64,000 bases of DNA, taken from Paenibacillus pectinilyticus. GTDB taxonomy: Bacteria; Bacillota; Bacilli; Paenibacillales; NBRC-103111. Below, one piece after another: positions 24,572 through 33,600 of the stretch; the first letter of the stretch is position 1, and each line of letters begins with the position of its first letter. The DNA lies in the NCBI RefSeq assembly GCF_001700435.1, contig NZ_LYPC01000027.1:610372-674371 (forward strand), in the 5' to 3' direction. The translations under genes were made by a program, and so were the position numbers. The notes beneath the pieces are model-generated. The model saw nothing but the letters and a program-made list of their open reading frames with translations. It did no database searches and was not told the origin of the DNA.

Positions 24572-25405
24572 GTGCCATCCAAACTTATCTCTATCCAAGA
24601 AGCGGTTGCGCAAATCCCGGATGGCACGAAGCTAGCTGTCAGCGGCAACATGGAGATGTCGCCCATGGCTCTCATTCGAGAGATCATACGTGCGAAGAGG
24701 CGTGAATTATACTTGGTGTGTGTTGGGGCAGCGGCGGTGAATGCGGATATGTTGATTGGAGCGGGTGCAGTAAGTACGGTGGAGTTTTCGCAAATCTCAA
24801 TGGGGGAGTATGGGTTTGCCTTAAATTTTAGGCGGAAATTTGAGCAAGCCGCGATTGCTGGCTTGGAGCATGCCTGTCCAACGCTGACTGCAGCGATTGG
24901 GGCTGGCGCTTCCGGGATTCCCTTCATTCCGGTACGAGGATTAATTGGAACGGGCTATATGAAAATCAGACCTGATTTTCATATAGTCCCGAATCCATAC
25001 AACGCCGAGGAGCGCATTGCCGTTGTACCCGCGATCCGACCGGATGCAGCCATCTTCCATGGCTACAAGGCTGATACGCTAGGCAATGTGCTTGCGCATC
25101 CTTCGCAAAACAATCGCTTGTTAGCGCAAGCATCGGGAAGAACTTTTGCAACCGTGGAAGAAATCGTCACGCCGGATGCGTTGCGCAAAGAAGCTAGTCA
25201 TTCGGGAAGTTTTATTCCAGCCTTGTATCTCAGTGGTGTCATCCATGCTCCCGGAGGTGCCTTGCCAACGGCGTGTCCAGGTTATTACGAGATAGACGAG
25301 AGAGAAATTTCCATTTATATGGAAAAATCAGCTTCTGAAGAGACATTTCAATCTTATTTGCAGGAGTATATCCTCTCTAGAGGGTATCAGGAGGTCATCC
25401 TATGA
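24572..25405 (+). CDS. CoA-transferase subunit A, glutaconate CoA-transferase (GctA)-like
   Basis: A 277-residue subunit of a class I CoA-transferase. Motifs are ISIQEAVAQIPDGTKLAVSGNMEMSPMAL in outline (residues about 6-34), VGAAAVNADMLIGAGAV, and GARGLIGTGYMKIRPDF-like RGLIGTGYMKIRPDF, which match GctA-type A subunits. The frame runs back to 24443 inside the ATPase gene, but AAAGGAAG at 24556-24562 selects GTG 24572, 35 bases after the previous stop. The next gene overlaps by four bases (ATGA), so the two subunits are made together. Class I enzymes move CoA from a donor such as acetyl-CoA or succinyl-CoA to a carboxylic acid; some relatives (IpdAB) are ring-cleaving hydrolases instead. Confidence 0.85.
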   Translation: MPSKLISIQEAVAQIPDGTKLAVSGNMEMSPMALIREIIRAKRRELYLVCVGAAAVNADMLIGAGAVSTVEFSQISMGEYGFALNFRRKFEQAAIAGLEHACPTLTAAIGAGASGIPFIPVRGLIGTGYMKIRPDFHIVPNPYNAEERIAVVPAIRPDAAIFHGYKADTLGNVLAHPSQNNRLLAQASGRTFATVEEIVTPDALRKEASHSGSFIPALYLSGVIHAPGGALPTACPGYYEIDEREISIYMEKSASEETFQSYLQEYILSRGYQEVIL

Positions 25406-26196
25406 GTGCGATCGTCCGAAAGGATGACATCGGGTATTCCGCAGAAGAGGCTTTGATCTGTTATCTGTCCAGAGAACTGCGGGATCAAGAAGTCATCGGT
25501 GTGGGGAATAATTCACCGATTCCAGCAGCAGCGGCCCTGCTTGCCAAGTCACTGCACGCGAAGGACGCTACCGTATATATTTTAGGGCAACGTGATTGGC
25601 CCTTTGAGGGGACGAAGGAGTTCTTCGATCTCATGCAGCGAGGCGGCATTGATGTGTTCTTCCTCAGCGGTGCTCAAATTGATAGTCATGGACGTATCAA
25701 TCTGCATGTGATTGGCGATTATTTATCGCCTAAGGTTAGGCTTCCTGGCGGCGCAGGGTCAGGTGTCGTTTATTTCACCTGCAGGCGGATTCTCCTTTTC
25801 AAAACCGATCACGGGGTAAAAGGTTTCCCAGAAGCATTAGATTTTGTCACATCGATACCTAGCTCCGATCCTACTGACTTTAAGGTTAGTAAGTTAGTGG
25901 GGGTGTACACCCCATTAGGTGTGCTTAAGCCTAAAGCAACTGGAGGACGGTTAAGGTTAGCAGCCACGGTTTCAGGAGTCAACCCTGAGGAAGTGCAGGG
26001 GAGAACGGGCTTTGATCTTGGTTTGACGGATGAAGGTGCAGGGGCTATTCCGGTTCTTCCACCTCCAACTGAGCAAGAGTTATCCACGCTTCGTTATGAT
26101 ATAAGTCAATCATTACGTGAGATCTATCCTGTCTTTACGAAACAGCATTTTGGAGTGCATGTGACAAGCAGTTCATTCATAGAAAGAAGGACATAA
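25402..26196 (+). CDS. CoA-transferase subunit B, GctB-like, with apparent loss of the catalytic glutamate
   Basis: A 264-residue B subunit overlapping the A subunit by four bases. It keeps the family frame VIGVGNNSPIPAAAALLAK (about residues 31-49), GGIDVFFLSGAQIDSHGRIN (about 86-105) and GDYLSPKVRLPGGAGS. In GctB-type enzymes a strand ending E-(S/A)-G supplies the glutamate that forms the CoA thioester; here the corresponding strand reads ATVYILGQRDW, with no Glu at that place. IpdB-like relatives that lack this Glu act as hydrolases. So the pair may not be a transferase at all, which would leave CoA activation to the CaiB-type gene downstream. The alignment was done by eye. Confidence 0.8.
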   Translation: MSAIVRKDDIGYSAEEALICYLSRELRDQEVIGVGNNSPIPAAAALLAKSLHAKDATVYILGQRDWPFEGTKEFFDLMQRGGIDVFFLSGAQIDSHGRINLHVIGDYLSPKVRLPGGAGSGVVYFTCRRILLFKTDHGVKGFPEALDFVTSIPSSDPTDFKVSKLVGVYTPLGVLKPKATGGRLRLAATVSGVNPEEVQGRTGFDLGLTDEGAGAIPVLPPPTEQELSTLRYDISQSLREIYPVFTKQHFGVHVTSSSFIERRT

Positions 26197-26197
26197 C

Positions 26198-26785
26198 ATG
26201 AGCGAGAAAACGCCATTTCATCAGCTCGAGGTGGATATTTCAAGTATTTTAGCAGCGCATCAGGATTATCGCACGATCATTGAACATGTACAGCCGCTTT
26301 TGCAACAGCTTTTAAAGAATGATGATTTGCTTCCTGCTGATTTACAAGTACCGCTTCCCACTAAATACGCGCAATATTTGCTGTATAAGCCAGCGGATGA
26401 AGCGTTCTCAGTCATCGCTTTTATCTGGGGAGCCGGCCAGGTAGCACCCGTACACGATCATTTGGTTTGGGGGCTTGTTGGTATTTATCGCGGATCCGTC
26501 GTGGAGAAACGTTATCGTCGTGAGGATCACGGCGAATCAGCGGAGCCAAGATATACGATTCGGGAGGTAGCAGAAGTCACGGCAACTCAAGGCGACATCT
26601 CTTTCGTATACCCACCGGATTACGATATTCATGGTGTTGCCAATCCATTTGATGAAGTCGCGATTACGATTCACATTTATGGAACGGATATCGGTAAACA
26701 GCCTAGGCACATTCATGATGTAACTTCGGGAAATAGTCGAGATGTGATCACGAAGCATGATAACAGCAGTCCCGTTTACAGGTAA
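26198..26785 (+). CDS. Thiol dioxygenase, Gln-type (3-mercaptopropionate dioxygenase-like cupin)
   Basis: A 195-residue cupin of the cysteine dioxygenase family. The non-haem iron ligands are visible: His86 and His88 in PVHDHLVWGLVGIYRG, and His145 in YDIHGVAN. The motif KYAQYLLYK has Gln59 where mammalian cysteine dioxygenases have the Arg that binds the cysteine carboxylate; Gln at this place marks the bacterial group that prefers 3-mercaptopropionate (from memory of the Pseudomonas and Azotobacter enzymes). The reaction would be thiol plus O2 to sulfinic acid. It starts one base after the CoA-transferase B stop. Together with CoA enzymes on both sides it suggests 3-sulfinopropionate as an intermediate. 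The product call is firm at family level; the substrate is inferred. Confidence 0.85.
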   Translation: MSEKTPFHQLEVDISSILAAHQDYRTIIEHVQPLLQQLLKNDDLLPADLQVPLPTKYAQYLLYKPADEAFSVIAFIWGAGQVAPVHDHLVWGLVGIYRGSVVEKRYRREDHGESAEPRYTIREVAEVTATQGDISFVYPPDYDIHGVANPFDEVAITIHIYGTDIGKQPRHIHDVTSGNSRDVITKHDNSSPVYR

Positions 26786-26839
26786 TCGCCTTACACTTAC
26801 ATCATCTCTAACCACCAATCAAAGAGGAGCGAAGAGACT

Positions 26840-28009
26840 ATGAGTACGACCAATCGAGGTCCTCTTGCAGGCGTGAAAGTCATTGAATTTGGGCAAATAG
26901 CAGCAGGTCCCTTTGCGGGAATGCTGTTCGCAGACTTAGGCGCGGATGTTGTCAAAGTCGAACGACCCGATGTCGGGGATAGTATGCGAGAGTGGCCGCC
27001 TTTTTTTACAAATGAAGAGGGAGAGGGCTACAGTTCTAATTTCAGTTCGTTGAACCGTAATAAACGTAGTGTCGCTATTGATTTTAAAGCGCCAGATGAA
27101 CTTGCTAGGCTGCAAGCATTGTGCGCGCAAGCCGATGTGATTGTTGAGAATTATCGGCCAGGCGTATTGGCGAAATTCGGACTTCATTATGATCAGCTTG
27201 CAGCATCTAATCCGAAGCTAGTCTATTGTTCCATCTCTGGCTACGGTCAAACAGGTGCCTACGCACAAAAAGGAGCCTTCGACGTCACGATTCAAGCGAT
27301 CAGCGGATTGATGAGTGTGACGGGTGAGGAGGACGGGGAACCGGTTAAATGTGGAGTACCCGTGGCCGATTTCGTTGCTGGATTGTACGGTGCCTACTCG
27401 GTTGTTGCGGCTATTCATCAAGCTGCGCTTACGGGTAAAGGAAGCTACATCGATTGCTCGATGTTAGCGAGTGTCCTTGGGATTTCAGCGCTGCAGACGA
27501 GTGAGTATTATGGCAACGGTATTGCCCCTAAGCGATTAGGCAGCGCTCATCCACGGAACGCACCCTATCAAGGCTATCACGGAAGTGATAAGCCTTTCGT
27601 CATTGCTGCCGGGAACGAGAAGCTATGGCGAGAAGTCGTGGATGCAGTGGAGCAGCCAGCCTTAGCGGATGATCCGCGTTTTCAGAATCAGACGCTGCGT
27701 GCCAAGCATCAGAAGGAGCTCGTTCAACTTCTGCAAGGTTCATTCATCCAGAAAACCGCCGGGGAATGGCTCGACATCTTTGATCAGCGAGGTGTACCGT
27801 GCGCGCCGATGAATACGTTTGAGGATATTTTACAGGATCCGGTCGTAGCGGAAAGCGGTTTGATCCACGAACTCCAATTGCCGAATCAAACGCAAACAAT
27901 GACGGTTGGCTATCCAGTTAAACTGACCGATTATACGTTTCAGATTTATCGTAATCCACCTCGAAAAGGTGAGCATACCGAGGACATATTTCAAGAATGG
28001 GGTGTATAG
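26840..28009 (+). CDS. CaiB/BaiF family (class III) CoA-transferase
   Basis: A 389-residue class III CoA-transferase. Motifs are GVKVIEFGQIAAGPFAGMLFADLGADVVKVE in outline (residues 11-41), NRNKRSVAIDF, ADVIVENYRPGVL (98-110), and GAFDVTIQA with Asp148 as the likely catalytic aspartate. The C-terminal RGVPCAPMNTFEDIL is typical. These enzymes form acyl-CoA from a free acid using another acyl-CoA. A member of this family activates 3-sulfinopropionate in Variovorax and Advenella pathways for thiodipropionate and dithiodipropionate (established, recalled). Here it sits right after a Gln-type thiol dioxygenase, so the same step is plausible. AAAGAGGAGCG precedes the ATG. Confidence 0.9.
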   Translation: MSTTNRGPLAGVKVIEFGQIAAGPFAGMLFADLGADVVKVERPDVGDSMREWPPFFTNEEGEGYSSNFSSLNRNKRSVAIDFKAPDELARLQALCAQADVIVENYRPGVLAKFGLHYDQLAASNPKLVYCSISGYGQTGAYAQKGAFDVTIQAISGLMSVTGEEDGEPVKCGVPVADFVAGLYGAYSVVAAIHQAALTGKGSYIDCSMLASVLGISALQTSEYYGNGIAPKRLGSAHPRNAPYQGYHGSDKPFVIAAGNEKLWREVVDAVEQPALADDPRFQNQTLRAKHQKELVQLLQGSFIQKTAGEWLDIFDQRGVPCAPMNTFEDILQDPVVAESGLIHELQLPNQTQTMTVGYPVKLTDYTFQIYRNPPRKGEHTEDIFQEWGV

Positions 28010-28012
28010 CTC

Positions 28013-28486
28013 GTGAGTGAGACAACAAGGGTGCAGATCGACATGTACCGTGCCACATCGACGTTGATTAAAGAACGTATTAAGGATGTATCCCCTGAAC
28101 AATTAATATGGAAACCAGCCCCTGAGAAATGGAGCGTGAAAGAAGTAGCGGCTCATCTGGTGGATGCCAGCTTTATTCATTCGGTTCGTATCCGTAAAAT
28201 TGTCGCCGAACAGGGTTCGGAGTTCATCCTGTATGATCAGGATTCATGGGTAGCCAGCTCGAGAGCGAATGAATCCAATATAGCTGACATTCTGGCAGCA
28301 TTTGATGCGATAAGCAGCTACAATGCGTTGTTTTATGAGCGTCTGACAGAGGAACAGTGGGAAAGAAAGGGAAACAATAACGGTAAGGAAGTTTCGATTG
28401 ATGATTTATTTCATGGCTTTATTCGCCATGTGCAGATCCATTTGTCCCAAATACAGCGCAATTTGGACGCTTTAGGCGCTATTTAA
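28013..28486 (+). CDS. DinB/YfiT-type metal-dependent four-helix protein
   Basis: A 157-residue protein with the DinB-like fold: LIKERIKDVSPEQLIWKPAPEKWSVKEVAAHLVD (about residues 17-50) and near the end HGFIRHVQIHLSQIQRN. The His in AAHLVD and the two in FIRHVQIH would form the usual metal triad. DinB/YfiT-like proteins include thiol S-transferases that use mycothiol or bacillithiol, besides many of unknown role, so a thiol transfer or detoxification role would suit this operon; that is inference. GTG 28013 starts 3 bases after the previous stop and has only a weak ribosome binding site, so coupling is likely; ATG 28043 is a possible alternative. Last gene of the operon. Confidence 0.8.
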   Translation: MSETTRVQIDMYRATSTLIKERIKDVSPEQLIWKPAPEKWSVKEVAAHLVDASFIHSVRIRKIVAEQGSEFILYDQDSWVASSRANESNIADILAAFDAISSYNALFYERLTEEQWERKGNNNGKEVSIDDLFHGFIRHVQIHLSQIQRNLDALGAI

Positions 28487-28513
28487 CTGGAGTTATAGCT
28501 CCTTCAGATACGT

Positions 28514-28545
28514 AAAAACTATCCTTGAAATGGGATAGTTTTTTT
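28514..28545 (+). terminator. Intrinsic terminator of the organosulfur operon
   Basis: AAAAACTATCC (28514-28524) pairs with GGATAGTTTTT, with an eight-base loop and a long T run. It closes the ten-gene operon. Confidence 0.85.
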
Positions 28546-28692
28546 ATTTTCATGTGGTTAAAAAAACATGTTATTTTTTATCAATTCATCTCACAAATTT
28601 TACAAATTGCGCATACTTTCATTACGCAATTTAAGTACAGTGAGGGTAAGCTTATGCCCATATGAATTGAAGTAGACGGAGGTCTCGATCCA

Positions 28693-30675
28693 ATGAGTAA
28701 GTACAGTTCACTCAAAAGTACTACAATCATCGCAGTTTTTGCTGCGATAACCGTCACCGTTGCGGGTTGCAGCGCACCAACCACGGCTGCAAGGCCAGGT
28801 GCCAATGCACGATCAGGGGCACGCCAAATGTCTGTTGAGACACAGGTTGTGAAGATGTCGGATATCGGTGGCGGGCAAGTTTTCACAGGTTCGATTACAC
28901 CGGCCTTCACAACCAATCTATCTTCCAAAGTCAACGGACGCATTACATCGCTCGATGTCAGTATTGGGGACAAGGTGAAAACAGGCCAAGCGCTTGCTCA
29001 CATTGACACAACGACGCTGGAGCAATCTGTTGAGCAGACCAAGAGTGATCTTGCTGTATCTCAAGTACAGTACAACAAAGTTGTCAATGACCAAGCGAAC
29101 AGTCTAGCTGTCGCTCAGAAAGCTTTGGCCGTTCAGCAAGCGGCGTATGAGAAAACAATTAATGATCAGAAAAATGCGGTGGCACTCTCTCAAATCCAAC
29201 TAAATAACGCCATCACAACGCAACAAAGCACGATCGATGCAGCGAAACAAAATGTATCCTCTTCGCAGGTTGGCTTTAATAAAGCGCAATCTGATGCGGC
29301 TACTGCTGTAACGGTGGCACAAACCAACCTAAATTCACAGTTAGACAGTTTATTGACCTCACAAAACAACAATATAGCAGCGGATCAATTGGCCGTACAG
29401 CAAGCCGTCGCTGCCTTTAATACAGCGGTACAATCTGGCTCAGGGAGTGATGCGGCGCTAAGCAAATTGCAAACCGCACAGCTAGCGCTGCAGCAGGCAC
29501 AGCAGTCGCAATACAAAGATACGCAAACCGCGCAGCAATCCTTAACCAGTTTGCAGAATGCGTTGCTTACTGCACAGAGCTCACAGGCTGTACAGGTTGC
29601 ACAGGAGGATCTGAATGCGAAGCTGTTAGCGCTTGCAAATTCGCAAGCTTCGGCGGCAGCGCAGATTGATCTTAGTCGAACGCAATTAGCGCAGGCGCAA
29701 TCCTCACAAGACATCACGAAATCGAGTGCAGTCGCTGCATTAGATCAATCGAAGCAGGCCTTGAAATCGGCGCAGTCCACTGATGCCATTCAAGTAAGTG
29801 CAGCTCAGGTGCAACAAACGCAAACGAAGCTGAAGCAGCTGAGCGAGCAGTTGCAAGATGGTGTGCTCACAAGTCCCGTAGATGGCATCGTGAGTGCTGT
29901 TCTTGTGCCTGTGGGTCAAAATACCGGACAGTCCGCCGTAGTTTCCATTTCTGCGTTGGAACCCGTCTTAGCGACGGTGAATGTGTCTGAAGCCTCCATT
30001 GGCAAAGTAAAAACAGGCTTAGCAATGTCCGTTAATATTCCTACGCTGAGTAAAGCGTTCGAGGGAACGGTCTATGCGGTCCATCCGACGATGGATCCAA
30101 CTTCGAAATCATACCTCGTTGATATTAAGCTGAATGATAGCAATCACGAACTATTGCCAGGTATGTTCGCAGAGTCCTCATTGAAAAGTGAAGGCAAGCA
30201 GTCGATTGTGGTTCCAGCAGACGCTGTGCTCAGCCAACCGAGCGGAAATGCGGTATTCATCGTGAAGGATGGCAAAGCCTCCAAGGTGCTGGTTAAGGTT
30301 GGTGTCATGACGAGTTCCTCATTTGAAATCACGAGCGGTCTCAAGGTTGGGGATGAGCTGGTTGTCAAAGGCCAGGAGCTGCTTTCTGATAATGTTCCAG
30401 TCGTCGTAGGTCAACCAGGTCAAGGTGCAGGTGCAGGTGCTGGCAAAGGGCAGGCAGGCCAAGGCCAAGGTCAAGGCCAAGGCGGTCAAGGTAAAGCTGG
30501 AGGCCAGGGTGGCGCTCAGGGTGGAGCCCAAGGCGGTCAAGGTCGAGCGGGTGGCCAAGGTGGAGGTCAAGCAGGTCAAGGAGGCCAGGGCAGAGCGGGT
30601 GGTCAAGGCGGCCAGAATGGCCAATCCGGGGCTAAGCCGAGTGCAGATGCGCCGAAAGCGGGGGCTGGACAGTGA
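28693..30675 (+). CDS. RND efflux membrane-fusion (adaptor) lipoprotein with long Gly/Gln-rich tail
   Basis: A 660-residue adaptor. The lipobox is VAGC (Cys26), so it is anchored outside the membrane. After a biotinyl-lipoyl half (ISLDVSIGDKVKTGQALAHID-like, about residues 85-105) comes an unusually long Gln/Ala/Ser-rich coiled coil (about 105-385), then the second lipoyl half (LTSPVDGIVSAVLVPVGQ) and the beta-barrel domains. From about residue 573 to the end the protein is a low-complexity Gly/Gln/Ala/Lys tail of about 88 residues (repeats such as GGQGRAGGQGG), not found in usual adaptors. The pump gene overlaps its stop by four bases. Adaptor plus RND pump in a Gram-positive is the SwrC/YerP-like arrangement. 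Confidence 0.9.
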   Translation: MSKYSSLKSTTIIAVFAAITVTVAGCSAPTTAARPGANARSGARQMSVETQVVKMSDIGGGQVFTGSITPAFTTNLSSKVNGRITSLDVSIGDKVKTGQALAHIDTTTLEQSVEQTKSDLAVSQVQYNKVVNDQANSLAVAQKALAVQQAAYEKTINDQKNAVALSQIQLNNAITTQQSTIDAAKQNVSSSQVGFNKAQSDAATAVTVAQTNLNSQLDSLLTSQNNNIAADQLAVQQAVAAFNTAVQSGSGSDAALSKLQTAQLALQQAQQSQYKDTQTAQQSLTSLQNALLTAQSSQAVQVAQEDLNAKLLALANSQASAAAQIDLSRTQLAQAQSSQDITKSSAVAALDQSKQALKSAQSTDAIQVSAAQVQQTQTKLKQLSEQLQDGVLTSPVDGIVSAVLVPVGQNTGQSAVVSISALEPVLATVNVSEASIGKVKTGLAMSVNIPTLSKAFEGTVYAVHPTMDPTSKSYLVDIKLNDSNHELLPGMFAESSLKSEGKQSIVVPADAVLSQPSGNAVFIVKDGKASKVLVKVGVMTSSSFEITSGLKVGDELVVKGQELLSDNVPVVVGQPGQGAGAGAGKGQAGQGQGQGQGGQGKAGGQGGAQGGAQGGQGRAGGQGGGQAGQGGQGRAGGQGGQNGQSGAKPSADAPKAGAGQ

Positions 30676-33600
30676 AATTAGCTAATTTCTCCGTTCATCG
30701 TCCTGTCACCATTTTTATGATTATGATTGCCTTGGTTATTATCGGGTCGATTGCGATCCCGCTTTTGCCAGTCGATCTGTATCCGAATTTAGAGATTCCG
30801 TCTGCGACAGTTTCCGTTTCTTGGAGCGGGGCCTCACCAGGTCAAATCGAACAACAAATCACGAAGCCAATTGAAAATGCGATGGCGACAGTCACAGGTG
30901 TAACGAGTATCTCCTCAAATTCACGAACGGGCTCCAGTAACGTTACGCTGCAATTTAATTATGGCACGAATATTGATCAAGTGACGTTATCGATGCGGGA
31001 TAAGCTGGACCGGGTACGCCGGTCACTTCCCACCGATGCCGATGCACCCGTGGTATCCCGGGTAGATCCCAACAGTACGCCGATTATGACGTTAGCTTTG
31101 TATGGGAAAGCCGATCTCGTTACCTTGCGTGATGTTGCTGACAACATCGTAAGTCCCGACGTGCAGCGTGCGGATGGTGTAGCATCCGTAGGCGTAACGG
31201 GCGGTCGAGTCAGACAGATTCAAATCCTAGTGGATCCAAGCAGACTGCAGTCTTATAACATTTCTTTCAGCACACTAGTATCCGCGCTTGGGAATGATAA
31301 TTCCTCCACGGATGCGGGACTTGTGAATAAAGGAAAGCAGTTGGTGCCCTTACATATCGATGGTGACTTTAAATCCACGGCAGATATCGGCAAAGTTCAA
31401 GTCCAACTGGGCCGAGGACAAACGATCGCGCTTAGTGAGCTTGGGCAAATTATTGATACGTATCAAGATGTTACGCTTGAAGCTCGCAAAGATGGTGAGG
31501 CCAGCGTCAGCTTATCCGTTCTGAAGCAATCGGATGGGAATACGGTGTCGGTTTCCACGAACATCCAGAATTCCCTGAAAGAGATTGAATCGAAGCTGCC
31601 AGAGGGTGTACACGTAGCTGTCTTGAATGATTCTGCGAAATTCATCCGCGATTCCTTGCGGACCGTCGTCGAACATACGCTGTTAGGCGGCGTGTTCTCT
31701 GTCATTATTTTGCTGTTCTTCTTACGCAGCGTTCGGGCAACCCTCATTATCGGTATGGTTATCCCGATTTCCATTATTAGTACGTTCAGTATGATGTATT
31801 TCTCGCATCAAACGATTAATACGATTACGCTCGGCGGTTTAGCGCTCGGTCTCGGGTCGCTCGTCGACTTTGCGGTCGTTGTGCTCGAGAGCATTTTCCG
31901 CAAACGGCACGAGGGACTCTCTCCGGAAGAAGCGGCCAAAGTCGGTACAGCCGAGGTCGGTACGGCTGTTATGGCTTCCGCACTCGCGCAAATCGCCGTA
32001 TTCGCGCCGACGGCTTTTATCAGCGGGCTAGTAAAACAGTTTTTCTGGCCGATGGCATTGGTCGTTTGTTTTTCCCATATTGCGGCGTGGTTCGCGGCTG
32101 TCACCTTAGTTCCAATGCTAGCTGCGAAATTGCTCAAGCGCAAAGTGGATGAGGACCTGCCAGAGGGGAAATCGATGAACCCCTTCGTTTGGTTTGGACG
32201 TGCGATGAACCGCTTCACACGGGTGTATAGCGCTATGTTGAAATGGTCCTTAAAGCATCGCTGGGTGATCCTAAGCGTCACGATTCTGTTGTTCGCTGCC
32301 AGCATCTATTCCATTCGATTTGTAGGCAGTGAGCTCACACCTAAGACAGATCAAAGCCAAGTCAACCTGAATATTAACTTGCCGCAAGGAACGGATTTTG
32401 AAGTCACGAATGGCGTGGCAGCGACGATCGAAACGCGGCTGAAAAATGTGCCCGAAATCGATTCCGTCTTCACTTCCGTCGGTTCCGCTGGTGGCGGTGC
32501 ATTTCAATCTTCAGCAACAAACACAGCGAGCATACAGATTAGGTTGAAGCCTGTTTCGGAAAGAAAGAAAACGACAGATGAAGTCGCAGAACAAATTCGT
32601 ACATTGACGACAGGCTTTGCTGGCGCTCAGATCGGGGTGAGTGTTCCTTCGGGTGTTCGACTACCTGGTCTAGGTGGAGGCGGTAATTTCGGAGGCGGAG
32701 ATATTCAAGTCAACCTCTCAGGCCCGGATCTAGCCATTTTGCAAAAGCTCGGAGATTTAGTGGCGGAAGAAATTACATCTGTGGATGGCACACGTAACGT
32801 TCAAAATACGTTGGATCGCTCCATTCCCCAATTCAATCTAACGATTGACCGCGATGCGGCAGCACACTATGGTGTTTCTTTGAAAGACGTCATGACCGCG
32901 CTTCGTACGGCTTACCAAGGCAGCGTGGCGACACAATTTAAAACAGCAAGTTCGCAAATTTCGGTTCTCGTTAAGTATCCGAATGATTTCACGAATAAGC
33001 TGGAGAATTTCAATAACATCACGATAAATACATCAGCAGGTACGGTTGTACCTGTAAGTCTCATTGCGAAAGTAGAGCCGGGAACAGGTCCTGCGCAGAT
33101 TCGCAGACAAGATCAGAACCGGGTAGCTACGGTGCAGGCTTCTGTTTTTGGAGCTTCGGTCGGTGAAGTGTCCGCACTTGTGAAGCAGAAAATTGATGCG
33201 ATTCAACCGCCAGATGGGTATCAAGTTACGATGGGTGGGCAGCAAACGAGTCAGAATGATTCTTTTAAAAGCCTATATCTGATCCTGCTTTTATCTATTG
33301 TTCTGGTTTATATGGTTATGGCGAGTCAGTTTGAATCGTTGTATGGTCCATTCATCATCATGTTCTCACTGCCTCCAACACTCATAGGCGCGATTCTTGG
33401 TCTCATTGTTACGCATCGTACCATTAATATGAACTCGATAATTGGGATGATTATGTTGATTGGTATCGTCGTGAATAATGCGATTGTTCTAATTGACTAC
33501 ACAAATCAACTGAGAGCCAAGGGCATGACATTATATGACGCGCTCATTGAAGCCGGCAAAGTGCGGTTACGTCCGATTCTAATGACGACAGCGACGACGG

